Shown here: positions 1 to 12,200 of the stretch, in pieces | Layout: every line of letters begins with the position of its first letter | Numbering within the stretch: the stretch's first letter is position 1 | DNA from: Drosophila miranda | Lineage: Eukaryota > Arthropoda > Insecta > Diptera > Drosophilidae | NCBI RefSeq assembly: GCF_003369915.1 | Contig: NC_046674.1 | Span: 620,001 to 684,000, forward strand | Direction of reading: 5' to 3' | DNA length: 64,000 bases | Made by a program: the position numbers and the translations under genes | Notes under the pieces: generated by a model | Told to the model about the DNA's origin: nothing | What the model saw: the letters and a program-made list of their open reading frames with translations, nothing else | Database searches by the model: none

Positions 1-2256
1 AGCAGGTGAGAGGTTGGGAGAGGGCGACAGAAGTCGAAGGAAAAAAAGAGCGATGACAGCTATATTTATTTGGACGGCACATTGATGTGTGTTGTGTGTA
101 CGGATCGAGTACATATATTTTATTGTACTGTGCATTGCACAAAACAAACAAACAAACACAAAAACAAACGGGCAACGGTTTAAAAAGTAAATGAACAAAT
201 CTATAAAGTCCGAACAGAGCGGAGCAGAGGAGGAGACCAGCAAATGTTTATATGCTTTTGAAAGGCATATATGCCAAGAATTTGGGGTCAATTAATGGAA
301 ACACAGACACACAGGAAGTTCTAGACGGGTTGTACTATATATATATATATATATCCCTTGAATGCTTAGTATAGTATATGTATGTGTGACCCCACCTTCT
401 CGGCGAATTCCTCCCGCGGACGTCGGGAAATTGTCGGTGTGGCACTCACGAGCTCCTTGGTCGGCGATGGTGTCATATTTAACAATTTTCCTCCTTCTGT
501 TTGTGGTTTTTTCTAATTACAAACTTCTTTCGTATTGCTATTGGTTACACACTTTTCACTTTTCACTTTCTTTTTGGCCTAGATTATTGTTTATCGCCTT
601 TTGCGGTGCTGCGGAACGGAACATATTATTTTTATAACAACACATAAAAAAAGAAGAAAAAAAATGTTTATCAGTTGGCGAATATTTTCCCATTTCTGGT
701 TACTCTTTTCTTGTTTTTGTTTTTGCTTTCTATAAACAAATTATTGCGTAGCCATTGAAATATGTCGTTAGAGTGGAACGTTTTTCGATTAATACTTTAC
801 TTGACTTTTGCAAATACCCTTGCAGGGGGGTTGGGGGGGGTGGAGGTGCTATGATAAGGAATAGTAAATGTTTCGATCCAATAAAGTATACGGGAAGCCT
901 CTACCTAGCTGCCATAGAGAGCTTTGTTCTTAAGGAGTCTCTCCTGGAGAGGTTTACTAGAGGTTTCTGTACCCCCTGGTCTGCTCTTGGAGCTATTGCA
1001 AATTGCAAATCCTAGATCCGCCTCTCGAACCGTACTAAAATCGGACAGCTATATCCCTATAACTCAAAGAGAGAAACCAATTTAGCAAGGGTATTCACAA
1101 GCTTCGGTGCACCGAGGTCTGCTTTTGTCTTTCTCCCACTTTTTGTTGCTTTTGTTTTTTATTAATTGCCGGTAAAGTGCTTTGCATTGGTATTGGTGTG
1201 TGGGCCATGAGAGCGTATGTGGTGTAGGTGTTGCCCCTGCTCTGCTACCATTACCGTTACAATTTTTTAAATTGTTCAAAAGTACGAAACGGAATCATAT
1301 GTTAAGGAATGTGTTCACTGGCTATTTTTAGCAGCAAACGTCACGAAAGGTGAGAGCCGGGACCCAAAATAGGCAAATATTACGACAACCGGAACGACAG
1401 ACAAACAATTTTGTTCTTCTTGCTCTGCTGCTGCTGCTGCTTCTCCCTCTCCCTCTGCCCCTGCTGCTGCTACTGCTGTTGCTCTCCAACGTTGATTGAC
1501 CCCCCCCCCCCCGGACTGACTCCAAAGAGGCAACGAAGCGGAGCCGCCGAATCCCAAGCCGGCCGGCTAAATGCCGCCAATTAATTTTGTGGAACTCTCT
1601 TGTGTGTGGTGTACGTGTGTGTGTGTGTGTGTGTTGCGGCACGACGACCTTCACAGATCGCAATTCTAATTGGAATTCAATTGGGAGGGCAGCAGCATAA
1701 TAATTATGGCCTGCAGCAGCATGCCGCAGAAGGGCCTTCGTCGACGTCATCAGTAGTGGCAGCAGCAGCAGCAACAGTTTGTTGAAGGAGACACACACAC
1801 ATGCATTAAGCACAGACACACACACGCACACACACATGCAAGTGGCGGCACACACGCACACCGGTTAAACGTGTTATCGGCGCGCATGCAAGAACTCAAA
1901 AAAACCAAACTCTAGGCCGGCCACGAAACAAGTTCTGGAGCGGCACAGGCCAGGCACACGGGACATGGGCATGGACAACAGAGCAGCACCACCACGAAGC
2001 ACCAACAACCAACAGCGCAAGCAAGCACCCCAGCAATGCCACTCTCAAGTGTTTTATTTTGATGTGTGCCAGGCAGCAGGCAGGGCTAGGCTAGGCTAGC
2101 AATTGTTGGTTTTTCGTGTAATTTTAGTAGTTTTCAGGAAAACCCTAAGCACTGGAGACACTAGAAACTGGCCGGAGGCTCACGACACACGACCTCCACT
2201 TGAGTCTTGAGTCGAGCAGAGCCAGAGCCCCGAGTACCGCTTGGGCAGGCGCTTAC
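1..2256. other. Non-coding left flank with simple repeats
   Basis: No exon was recognised. The stretch holds an (AT)n tract near 334-354, CAG/CTG-rich DNA at 1420-1490, a C homopolymer at 1500-1512, a (GT)n tract near 1612-1634 and CA-rich DNA at 1790-1860. The open frames here follow these repeats and have no protein-like composition. It is probably the intron or 5' region of a gene transcribed leftwards out of the window, but that is inferred only from the promoter-like signals at 2257-2760. Confidence 0.5.
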
Positions 2257-2402
2257 TTTAAATTAAAAACCAACGAAAGTAAATCAACACACAACACAAA
2301 AAAGAAACGAAAGCACGGAGAGACCCCAGCCGACGACGCGCGCTTCAGAGGTCCAAAAATGAATTCAAAGCTAGTGAACGACTTCGCGCTTCAGTGTCTA
2401 CA
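2257..2402 (-). other. Possible 5' UTR exon of a leftward gene
   Basis: Read on the minus strand, this segment begins near a CAGTG initiator-like sequence at about 2400. It ends at a GTAAGC donor whose first base is 2256. It lies directly downstream (minus strand) of a dispersed repeat and an AAATATACC cluster. The same arrangement precedes the Ptp61F start near 36.6 kb. No start codon or protein was recognised. The exon is an inference from splice and promoter signals only. Confidence 0.3.
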
Positions 2403-2408
2403 CTGAAA

Positions 2409-2681
2409 TTACGCACGGAACTACATGGTAACTACACATTTGCTACATAGTGGAACGAAGAAGTGGGTGTGGGCAACAGGCAACACGGCCCAGAAAATGC
2501 AACGCACGCAAGGTAAAATCTACCCCATTTGCCAAATGTACCTTGCCGATTAAGTCTTCAAGGTATATTGTCCTCACACGCTAGGTGAGGTTCGTTCGAA
2601 ATTGCGATTTGCTTTGGCCGTTTTTGCCTCTTGTCCATTCCCTTTTTATAGCCCATTCAAAATAGCGACTCATTTTTACGT
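2409..2681 (-). repeat. Dispersed promoter-proximal repeat, left copy
   Basis: About 270 bp that resembles 36626-36915 in the same orientation. Shared blocks, in order, include TACACATTTGCTACAT, the TACCTTGCCGATT block, ACGCTAGGTGAGG, and CCTTTTTATAGCCCATTCAAAA. Substitutions and small indels separate the copies, so it is a diverged dispersed family and not a recent duplication. Both copies sit just upstream of a minus-strand transcription start. It contains no credible ORF. Confidence 0.7.
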
Positions 2682-2699
2682 TGAATTATGAGCGTCTGA

Positions 2700-2760
2700 C
2701 CTTAAAAAAATATACTGAAATATACCGCCCCATTTTTAAAATATACCGATGAAAAACAAA
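2700..2760 (-). promoter_or_regulatory. AAATATACC cluster (motif-6-like)
   Basis: Three near-copies of AAATATACYG occur within 50 bp. On the minus strand they read CGGTATATTTT, close to the Drosophila core-promoter motif 6 (KTYRGTATWTTT). The layout resembles 21550-21625, including the ending TTTTTAAAATATACC followed by ATGAAAAA. It probably belongs to the promoter of the leftward gene at the window edge. The same sequence could instead be part of a dispersed repeat. Confidence 0.45.
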
Positions 2761-3379
2761 ACGACCCCCCACTATTTAAAAATTTCGAGTTAAACTGCGA
2801 AAAAAATAATACTTCTTGTAGATCCATCCACCATCCTACACATTTTCTGCACATCAACAACATATGTTGGGTGTTGTCATTTGTATACCCTATTTTCGTT
2901 AATTCATGTTAAAATTCCGTTTTCCAAGCTGCTTTGAATAATGACTACATTTTCTCAGCTTGGCATGTTTTTGGCGTATTCATGCATTTAAATAGATTCC
3001 TGCATATACATACATATATGTATATCGATCCGATACATAAACTTTAAAATTTAGAGACTATTTTTGCATACTTACAAAAGTTCAATACATTTATTGGAGC
3101 TTGGATAACAAGCATTTCGTCAATTCCCTTTTCCCACAATACCATGCCAGGAAGCTTTTAAAACTTTCCCGCTGAGAAATTTCAGGAGAACGGAAACAGC
3201 TGTTTTCTTGCGGGATATTCAAAATTAGAATTAAAATTCATAAGGGCTTTAGTTATTAATAAGTTAAATACAAATGTATGCACCTTTGGTTATTAAAATC
3301 AACGCTAGGCGCGACTGCTTTGATTTATTACAATTGGCACTAATACATAGGTAAAATAGAGGGCACCAGGACTCTAGGT
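2761..3379. other. Spacer upstream of the Ccdc22 3' end
   Basis: AT-rich and non-coding. It includes a CTTCTTGTAGATCCATCC block near 2812, which recurs with changes near 13217 and 24562 and marks a diverged dispersed repeat. The 3' UTR of Ccdc22 (minus strand) must end in this stretch, but no polyadenylation signal stands out clearly enough to place it. Confidence 0.4.
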
Positions 3380-5041
3380 CTAGGCCTTTGCCACACCATT
3401 CTCCATTGTGCTTATCTGTGACTGCAGCTCCTGTATGCTCTGCTCGAACTTCTGGATGTCGCCCGTGATCTGCTGCAGGCTGGTGAGGACATTCTTCAGT
3501 TTCTCCCCATCGATTTGCACCTCAAGCTCACGGATTTGTTTGGTCACATTCCCAGTTAGGGCCACGCACTCGACCAGTTCGCTGCAGTTGGCATGGAGCT
3601 GGGCCAGCAGCTTGTACGCCTTCTTTGCATGTAGATCGTGCTTGGCGCTCTGGAAGAGCAGGTCATCGGTGTAGTTGAACTGGCGCTGCAGTTGGGCGCC
3701 CACCACATTAAGCTGCTTCTGAAGCTGCCGCGTGTCGTCGAGCACCTTGAAGATGTCCGCCCGCTGCTTGCGAATGTTGCCGATGAACTCGTGGATGCGA
3801 CGCGTATACTCCTTGCGCGGAGCCAGCGACTGGGTGGCAGTGCGTAAAGCCGTATTTAGATCGTTGTGCTGTTGGGTCTTCTCTTTGAGCTCCTGCTCCA
3901 GCTGCTCAATCCCGCTGCGAATACTCTGGACGTGTTGTGCCTCCTTGGCCGTCTTCAGCGTCTCCAAGGCTTCCAGCAGGGGCCGACGATAATCCTGCCA
4001 CTGCTGGGTCAATGTGCGACGCTTGGCTTCGGTGGCCTGCAGCAGGGCCTCCAGTTTGGTCACATTTTGCTCGGGATCGGCCAGCACCAGGCAGGTGCGT
4101 TCGTGCAGCTTCAGCAGGGGTTGAATGTCCGCCAGTTCCTTCGTGGATTCGCTTTCCCGCTGCTTCAGTGCTCCTATCCTGGCGGTGAAGGCCTTTCGCT
4201 CTCCCAGCAGTGTCTCGCATTGTGTGCGCAGCTTCTGGACCTCGTCAGTCAGCTCCTCGAGGGGCGTCATCTCTGCGGCAGTCGCTGATGGCTTCTCTGT
4301 GGCCAGAACTATTGGAATGACTGGATCTTCGCTGGCCAGCAACAACATCCCTGAGTCTGTCAACCCTTGGCCCCAGCGCTCCAGATCGTTCTTGTGCAGC
4401 ACCGATGCAATGAGATCGTAGGAGCTGGACGCTGTCTGCTGGAAGAGATTGGGGGCCTGCTGGTCAAAGTACTGCTGCACCTCCTTGGTGCGATCCTCCA
4501 GATTGGCCGATGGCACATTCAGATTCAACTTTGGCCGAAAATCAATGCACAAGCTGCTGCATCCATGCGATTTCCTGTTGCCCACCGCCCGACAGAACTG
4601 CGGCACCCACATGGCCTTCAGCTGGGCCGTCAGCTTCTTGCGTATCTGGCGCTGTAGCATTTCCCTGCCACTCAGCGGATGCGACTTGCCGGCCAGGTCA
4701 TCGGCCGCCTGGCGCTCCCGTGGCAACTGCTCGATCAGGAACATCAGCAGGCGCCGCAGCTCGATGGGATTGGGGTAGAGGAATGTCTGGTAGCCGATGT
4801 CGCCGTGGTATCCGCTCTCCTTGCACCTCTCGGCCAGGCCAGAAGCCACGCTGAACCGCTGAGCCATCGCGCCGCCCGGCAGGGACCGGGGTACCTCCAA
4901 CTCTGGGCGGATTTCCGTCAAACAGCTGGAGACGGCTCGCACCACCAGTTCCGGCGTGAAACTGGCCAGCTCGTCCGTGGGCTCTATGCCGGCGTCCACC
5001 TGATGCAGCTGGTGCATGATTATCTTGTCCACTTCGTCCAT
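3380..5041 (-). CDS. Ccdc22: CCDC22 homologue, COMMD/CCC complex subunit
   Basis: Single-exon ORF of 553 residues (human CCDC22 is 627). CCDC22 is a scaffold of the CCC (COMMD/CCDC22/CCDC93) complex, which works with Retriever and WASH in endosomal recycling and influences NF-kB and cullin regulation. The N-terminal ~110 residues form the NDC80/NUF2-like calponin-homology fold and carry the family signature [17 protein letters not shown]. Residues ~255-410 and ~430-553 are heptad-rich coiled coil, with the conserved [10 protein letters not shown] and [11 protein letters not shown] motifs of the C-terminal half. The ATG at 5041 fits the family start (acidic MDEVDKI). I first considered Nuf2 because of the shared N-terminal fold; the C-terminal motifs decide for CCDC22. 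The D. melanogaster counterpart is, from memory, CG9951. It is divergent from Rh4, 527 bp away. Confidence 0.93.
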   Translation of the reverse strand: MDEVDKIIMHQLHQVDAGIEPTDELASFTPELVVRAVSSCLTEIRPELEVPRSLPGGAMAQRFSVASGLAERCKESGYHGDIGYQTFLYPNPIELRRLLMFLIEQLPRERQAADDLAGKSHPLSGREMLQRQIRKKLTAQLKAMWVPQFCRAVGNRKSHGCSSLCIDFRPKLNLNVPSANLEDRTKEVQQYFDQQAPNLFQQTASSSYDLIASVLHKNDLERWGQGLTDSGMLLLASEDPVIPIVLATEKPSATAAEMTPLEELTDEVQKLRTQCETLLGERKAFTARIGALKQRESESTKELADIQPLLKLHERTCLVLADPEQNVTKLEALLQATEAKRRTLTQQWQDYRRPLLEALETLKTAKEAQHVQSIRSGIEQLEQELKEKTQQHNDLNTALRTATQSLAPRKEYTRRIHEFIGNIRKQRADIFKVLDDTRQLQKQLNVVGAQLQRQFNYTDDLLFQSAKHDLHAKKAYKLLAQLHANCSELVECVALTGNVTKQIRELEVQIDGEKLKNVLTSLQQITGDIQKFEQSIQELQSQISTMENGVAKA

Positions 5042-5568
5042 AGCTCGTCGCGTTTATTTTGTTTTGTTATTTTTTCATTTTACGAGGAATTGCTTTTCTT
5101 CTTTATCCTGGCCATTCAGCGCGAAACGTAAACAAATTGCAGGAATTTTCAACACTATCTTTATTGGACTGCATAGCACTGATTTGCGCGAACGTGTTTA
5201 ATTTGAACTCAAAAAAGAAGAAAATAAACAAATGAAAGAAGAACAAGTTAATTTATGCATTTAGAATGGCTATTAGATAATCAATTGGTCTTTTTCCCCA
5301 TTTTAAGTGTCAATGCCATGACATTTTATGTCTTAACAGCATTTTCAGCCTCTATCCGCTTTGGCCGTGATTCAAATGAAATTCTCGCTGAAATATTTTA
5401 CTGCAGACTTGACGGAAAATCGTATTTATTGACACGCAACCGCAAAGCCTAATTAAATTTATCTAGCGGCGGGGTTAACATATAAAAGACCCCCACTGAA
5501 GGTGTGCCAACAGTTCAACCCAGTGGGCGGCCCCGTCCACGGTATCTCCTCCGTAAAGTGTATCGGTC
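5042..5568. other. Ccdc22/Rh4 divergent intergenic region
   Basis: This 527-bp spacer separates two head-to-head genes. It must hold the Ccdc22 promoter on its left side and the compact photoreceptor promoter of Rh4 on its right side (see 5448-5488). The part between is AT-rich with no ORF of note. Confidence 0.6.
5448..5488 (+). promoter_or_regulatory. Rh4 core promoter: RCSI-like site and TATA box
   Basis: A CCTAATTAAATTT sequence at 5448-5460 resembles the rhodopsin core sequence I / P3 homeodomain site found just upstream of fly opsin genes. A TATAAAAG box follows at 5481-5488. The coding start is at 5569, leaving room for a short 5' UTR. The spacing of the RCSI-like site to TATA (about 20 bp) is typical of fly opsin promoters. 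The functional assignment is by family analogy. Confidence 0.7.
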
Positions 5569-8500
5569 ATGGATGCCCTGTGCAACGCCAGTGAGCCTCC
5601 ATTACGGCCGGAGGCTCGCATGTCCTCGGGCAGCGATGAGTTGCAGTTCCTCGGGTGGAACGTGCCGCCGGATCAGATACAGTACATACCGGAGCACTGG
5701 CTGACGCAGCTGGAGCCGCCCGCATCCATGCACTACATGCTGGGCGTCTTCTACATCTTTCTCTTCTTCGCCTCGACCCTGGGCAATGGGATGGTCATAT
5801 GGATATTCAGTACATCGAAATCCCTGCGCACACCCTCGAACATGTTCGTCCTCAATCTGGCCGTCTTCGACCTGATCATGTGCCTGAAGGCGCCCATCTT
5901 CATCTACAACAGCTTCCATCGCGGGTTTGCCTTGGGCAACACATGGTGCCAGATCTTTGCCTCCATTGGCTCCTACTCGGGCATCGGTGCCGGGATGACC
6001 AATGCGGCCATTGGCTATGATCGCTACAATGTGATCACCAAGCCCATGAACCGCAACATGACCTTCACCAAGGCCGTGATCATGAACATCATCATTTGGC
6101 TGTACTGTACGCCGTGGGTTGTACTCCCCCTGACACAGTTCTGGGATCGATTTGTGCCAGGTGAGTGTCTCTCTGCGGTCTCCGGTCGCAGGTCTCATTT
6201 CCTTACCTACCCCTGTAAGTGCCCATAGGAAAACGGCCACTCTGAAATAGTTTTTATGTAAATACGTCTGACTATACGAATGCGCCTTCTATTTTGTATA
6301 CGCCACAAACGCAAAGGTAGAGTAGAGGAAGAAGAAGAGGAAGGGGTGCGGGATGCGGGGTGCGGGGTCCGTGCTCCACTGTCGCCTAGTTCTCTTCGGC
6401 TTCAGTCGGCGTGATGACCACATTCAGAGCCAAGTTGCCTTCCTCGGAAAACAGCTCCACCGTTGTCTTGTTGAGCACCAGAAAGTCGGCATTGGTGAAC
6501 GTCACGAAGCTCTCGCGAACGGACCTGGGCTTGGACTGCCAGCGAAGGGTGCGATTGTTGGCGTCCAGCGAGATGCTGTAATTGAATTCGGCGGCATCGC
6601 GCATGGTGCCGATCATGCGGCAGGCGGCAAAGTACTGCTGACAGCCCTCGCCCAGATGGATCTTCTCCAGCGAGAGCAGGAAGTGCCGGCCGTGGCAGGA
6701 CTGCACCATCGTCCAGTCGAGGGCCCCCTCCAGATTCACGTTAGTGGCCAGGAAGATGATGTCGTGACCCTCCATCGTGATGACATTGTCGTGCGTGGCA
6801 GTCAGATGATTGAAGACGTCCTTGAGCGGCCCCTGCCACACGCACTTGTCGTCCGGATAGGGGCAGAAGAAGGGTCGGAACTCGCAGTCATCCTCGTGCA
6901 GCTTCTTCTCCGAATAGGCCATACGGTGCTTGCAGCCGAAGTACGAGTGCTTGCAGGGGAAGATCAGCTTTGAGGCCACGTTCTCCATGGCCAGGTTACG
7001 GATGTTGCTCATCGGCACGCGGCACACGGGGCACAGGGTCAGCTTGTGGCGGCACGATGAGCAGATCACGTGCCCCCTCGTGCACTGCATGATCGGTGGC
7101 ATTATATACCCGAAGCACACGGGGCACTCCAGCAGCGACAAAAAGTAGTCGCCAAGGGCCCCATCCACGGTCCTCTCCATCCTTACGAGGGCCCCCTCCT
7201 GGGGCTGTTCCTGATTCTCCCCGGCGGCCGGATTCGGTGGCCTGTTCACCTGCATGAGAGCCACAGAGCCCGGCTTGGGGACAAGTTCAAGGTGTCCTGG
7301 CCCTGGCGCTGGGTTTGGGGCTGCTTCACCTGCACTTGCACCACGATTATGGCCCGAGGATGCCTGCGCAGCTTGCAAGTCCGGGGCTGATTGACGACGT
7401 GGCAGCATCTCCTCGAAAGCCAAATAAAAGTCTTGAAGTAAAGACAAGGCGTTTCGGTATTTAATTTCTGAATAACGATGGAACATTAAATTTTTGCTAA
7501 AACTAAAATAATTCTGTTGAAAACTGAAAATTTTTACTGATTCTATTTTTTTTTTTTGTATGTGTTTGTAGGAGAATTTAGGACTGAATAAAACGCTTTA
7601 GCCCGACTGACTATAACTTTACGAATGACTATAATACCATATATGACTTGGGATTGAATTTAAACGGGAAAGGAAAGGACTACTTGGTTCAGACTCAGAA
7701 AAGGAAGAAAAACCTACTTTGATGGTGACAAAATTCGATCGTCAGGAACATTTTTGAGTAGTACCGGTGGCAAGTGGTTGCTGCACCAAAAAAAATCGAT
7801 TTTGGAAGAATTCGGACATCATTGCCGCATTTTTGGCCACCGTCGCTAAGAAGTGCACCTTTAAGAAGTGTTTCATCTATGTATTTCCTCCATCGAGAAA
7901 ACCAGCATTATTTTGAAGTCTACATGGTAATCCCTGTAGCCGATGTTAGACTCTATAGCTTGCACCAGCAGACGGCTGAATAAATCCTGGCCCGTGCCTC
8001 CAACGCTTCCAAATTATAATAGATTTAGTTGGCTTGTGTTTTCCTTTAAAGACTCTTTAAATTAATTAAATCAAAGATCGTTAATACTTTTTACTAATCA
8101 CGTTTATTTCACTTTTCTGTAGTTCTGTTGTGTATGTGATCTCGTATGGTAGTGTGGGGTAGGGGGTAGGGGGCGCGGTAAAATCGGCGCATTAAAAGCT
8201 AAATATGGTGCAGATGCCTTATAATTCATTCCACATTACATTCTCCATCCATCTGCCATTTTGGGCCAGACAGAAATTGAAACAAAATGTGAGCCGGACC
8301 AGGGGAAGATCGTCTAAACTAGGGGTGGTACTTCTATCTCTGTGGGATCTGGCAGAAATGTTAGGGATTGTAATTGTGGGGAGGGGAGGTAGGGTAGGGA
8401 CTGTCTTTTAGCATTGCAAACAATATGTTACATTTCCTTTGATTAGTTAGTGGGGATTTGGCATTGACAAAAAAAAAACTGTTCGACTCTCTCTCTCTCT

Positions 8501-9220
8501 CTCTCTATACACTCCCCGACATTTGAATACGACACACTAAAAATGTACACTTCAGGCACCAATATTTCCGGCACAAGCCAAAGAAAACGGTGAATTTGAA
8601 TTCTCATAAAATCTCTATTCAATTTACCATAAATTCAAAAAAAAAATTGCAATATTCATTAAAGTAGATTAAAGAAAACAATTGAATTGAAATAACTCAA
8701 ATTCCGTTCTTTAAAAAATGCGACACTTTGGCTTGTGCCGGAAATATTGGTGCCTGAAGAAGTGTATATTTTAGTGTGTCGTATTCAAGTGTCGGGGAGT
8801 GTATATCTCAAACAACTTTCGAGTTATTATCATCTATGCGATTTCTTTGCTGTGGTTAATTTTGTTTAAACTGATTAAATTATTACCATTTACAATTATT
8901 GTATGTATAAAATAATTTACATTAACTAAACTAGACTTTGCAGAGTGTTTGTTGTGTGTTCTGTTCTGTGTTGTGTGTTGAGTGGATTACAGTGGTAGTA
9001 GATATAGTAGTTAGGTAGGTGGTGGTGTGGTTGTGGTTGCGGTTTTTGGATCTGGTGGGCACAATCGGCACGCGTAGGCAGCTCCGCTCCAGGTGTGGCC
9101 CGCTGCAGACGCAGACGGAGACGGCTTATCAACTAAAATTAAACTAAAAGCAGAAATAACACCACGACAAATTAAAACCAAATGATCGAACTCTGAAAAC
9201 ATTCAAATAGTTTGTGTGTG

Positions 9221-9261
<41 letters not shown>

Positions 9262-12200
9262 GAATATATGAACAATTTAATCCTAGAGCTAGTACCGATC
9301 GAGTGGGAGGAGCACTACTTTCTGCCTTTTGCTGGGCTTCTTTCTGCCTTCCACTTCGAATCTTACGTTCAAAAAAAATATCTATATAGATTTATATGCA
9401 AATATATTTGTATGTATGGGGTGTGGTGTATTATGAGGGTGTGCATATAGAACGAAGAATCGTTTTTAAAACGATTCTAATGCTGCTTTTGCCGCCGCTT
9501 ATCTCTCTACTATCCACCCTTGCTTCCTTCTTTTCCTCTTTCTTTCGTTTCTTTCTACAATTCAAACTTTGAAGAATCTACGAATTAGACGTATGATGCG
9601 AACAAAGGGCTAAACTATATGGTATTTTATATATATACGACAAATATGTAAATAAACAGAAATAAAAAAAAAAATTTAATTGGGCGATTCACGGACGCGA
9701 GGCGAGTCGCGGCTGCCTAGACCAGAGAGATGGTCACATTGATGCCCAGATTCCCATTGTCGGCGAAGAGCTGCGCAATCGATGTGTCGAACACCAGGCA
9801 ATCCGAATTGTGTATGGCGGAGGCAACGCCCTCGTGTATGGAACGCGGCATTGCCTCCCAGGTGAGGCGGCGGCGGTTTCCGTTCAGCTCGAGGCGGTAC
9901 ACAAAGTTCTCGGCCTCCTTGCGCGAGCCGATCAGCTGGACTATAGCGAAGAACTGCTGGTGTCCGTCGTACTTCTCCTGCTTCTCGAGGACGAGCATGA
10001 AGTGGTGGCCGAAGCAGGACTGCATCATCACCCAATCGACAGCGCCGGGCAGATTAATGTCGGTGGCCAGAAACACAATGTCTTCGCCCTGCAGCGTTGT
10101 GATGCTCTTGTGGGACATCATCAGGTGCTGCATGACTAGGTCGAGCGGTCCCTGCCATTTGCAGGAGGCCCCCGGGCAAGGGCACAGGTAGGGCCGACAC
10201 TCGCAGGTCTCCTCGTGTTCGGTCTTCTCTGTGTACACAAGCGAGGCAGTGCACCCGTAGCCCGAATGCTTGCACGGGAACTTTACGTTCGAGGCAACCT
10301 TCTCCATGGCCAGGTTACGGATATTGGCCAGCGGACCGCGGCATGTGGGGCAGCAGGTGAGCTTGGAGCGGCACGAGACGCACACCAAGTGCCCGCTTGA
10401 GCATTGCAGGATCGGGGGCAGCACATAGTCAAAGCAAACGGGGCATTCGAATAGCGATGTTAGGTCGGCGGACATGCCCGCATCACCGCCACCGGCGGAA
10501 GACAGCGAGGAGCTGGACGATGAGGATGTGTTGGCCGAGGAGGTGTTGCCGGCACTGGAACCGGTCGAGCTGCTCGTGTTGGTGGCCACTGCCGTGGGTG
10601 CTCCTGCTGCTGCTGCGGCTGCTGTCGGTTCACGGCGTTTCGGGTTGATTTTATTTGACATTGGAATTTTTCTCTCCGCGAAACGAATATCTCTATAGTT
10701 TTTTCTAAATCTCTCTCTTTCGTGGACGTGGAGTCCTGTGCGAAGTGCCAGTCCGTTCCGGTTCGTCCGGGAACAATTTTTTGTGCGTTTTGTGCTCTCC
10801 GTCTCCTTCCGCTGCCGCTGCGTCACTGCAAAATAAATTAAATCGAATTGAATGAGTAATGTGTCGCACTTCGATTTTGCGAGTAGTTCAACTTGGAGGA
10901 ACCTCCACGGCCCAGAGTAAACAATTAATCATGCCTTGACCTTCACCTTGCCGCGGATTCCCCAATTTGTTGGCATTACCAAAAAGAACAGATAAAATGC
11001 GAGCCATAGGAATTGCATTTAAGCAATTATTTAACTGGAAACGTATCGAACGAAGTTAAAGTCGAAGCCGCAGCCGCAGCCGAGGTCAGCGTCACGTCGA
11101 AGGCCCAAATAAATACTTCTGGGCGGAACGGCACGGTGGTACAGTGGCACGTGTGGAACGACGCAAAATACTCGCATGTGTGTAGGGTCTTATCAGGGAG
11201 CCCTGACGCTGATGAACGGCCATAAGGGACGACGACCCAAAACCCACCGATTGTGGGCGGGTACGAAAGAGCGAGGGAGAATGGTATGGGTGTGGCGTCG
11301 TCCATAACAATGGTCACCCACATGAATGTGTATGGATATTGTGGCATGAGCTTTTTCTACGTTTATACGATGACTAAATTACGATTAGAATAGATAAACG
11401 ATTTAGCTTGATGAAATTGCTTGAAGTTAAACAGAACAGAAACAGAAACAGCCAATGCAAAACCAAACGACTATCATTTTAGAGCAACCGTCGGACTTGG
11501 ATCTGGGAGATGTGAAAATTAACAACAGGCGGAAATTACAGTGCAAATTGTCACTATAAAACGCATTTCATAAATGTGGTCCCGCATAAACGATGCATAT
11601 GCCTTACGACACGCAATGAAAAGCGCGTAACGTAATGCATCAAATGGAAATGAATAGAATGGTTGCAGGAGGGGGGAGCAGCGGTGTGGTGGAAGCGCCC
11701 AAGCCAGCATAAGCACAGACGACACTCGCACACACATAGAGACGCGCACTGAATCGCGAACGAACACACACATAATTAACAGTTCGTTTACGCCATGTAC
11801 CGTATGAAATATATCCATATGAAGACTCTCCTCAAAGTCTCCAGGGCAGAGCCTCAACTCTGGGGGTAAAATGGTAATTACTGCCACAAAAGCCACAGCC
11901 ATGAATATAATTAACTGTTGTGTGCTGTGCTTCTTTTTCAATGAGTTGCAAAATAAAATATAAAAAAAAAAATAGAAAACGTAAGTTGCAGAGCAGAGCG
12001 AAATGCTTAAGCCGCCATTAACAACATTAACAGTAAGAGCAAGAGCAATATCAACGGCAATATCATTAAACTTCACTGCAGCATAAACAAGTACAAAATA
12101 CATAATTGTAAATGTAAACTTACATAGCAGGCTGCCACTGTATTGGTGCGGGTGCGCTGGTGTTGGCGTGCGTGTGTGTGTGTGTGTGTGAGTGGCTGGG

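Noticed and set aside
1328..1861. 177-codon ORF with Cys/Val and Ser/Arg runs
   Set aside because: Made by (GT)n/(CA)n and CTG repeats; no conserved segment.
3380..5041. Nuf2 kinetochore protein
   Set aside because: The N-terminal calponin-homology-like fold is shared, but the [13 protein letters not shown] signature and the C-terminal [10 protein letters not shown] and [11 protein letters not shown] motifs are those of CCDC22.
5602..6240. 212-codon ORF antisense to Rh4 exon 1
   Set aside because: Shadow frame of the opsin coding sequence; no protein-family features.
9717..10826. 369-residue N-terminally extended Sina
   Set aside because: The extra 55 codons are leader sequence behind an acceptor at 10825; the conserved protein starts at 10661.
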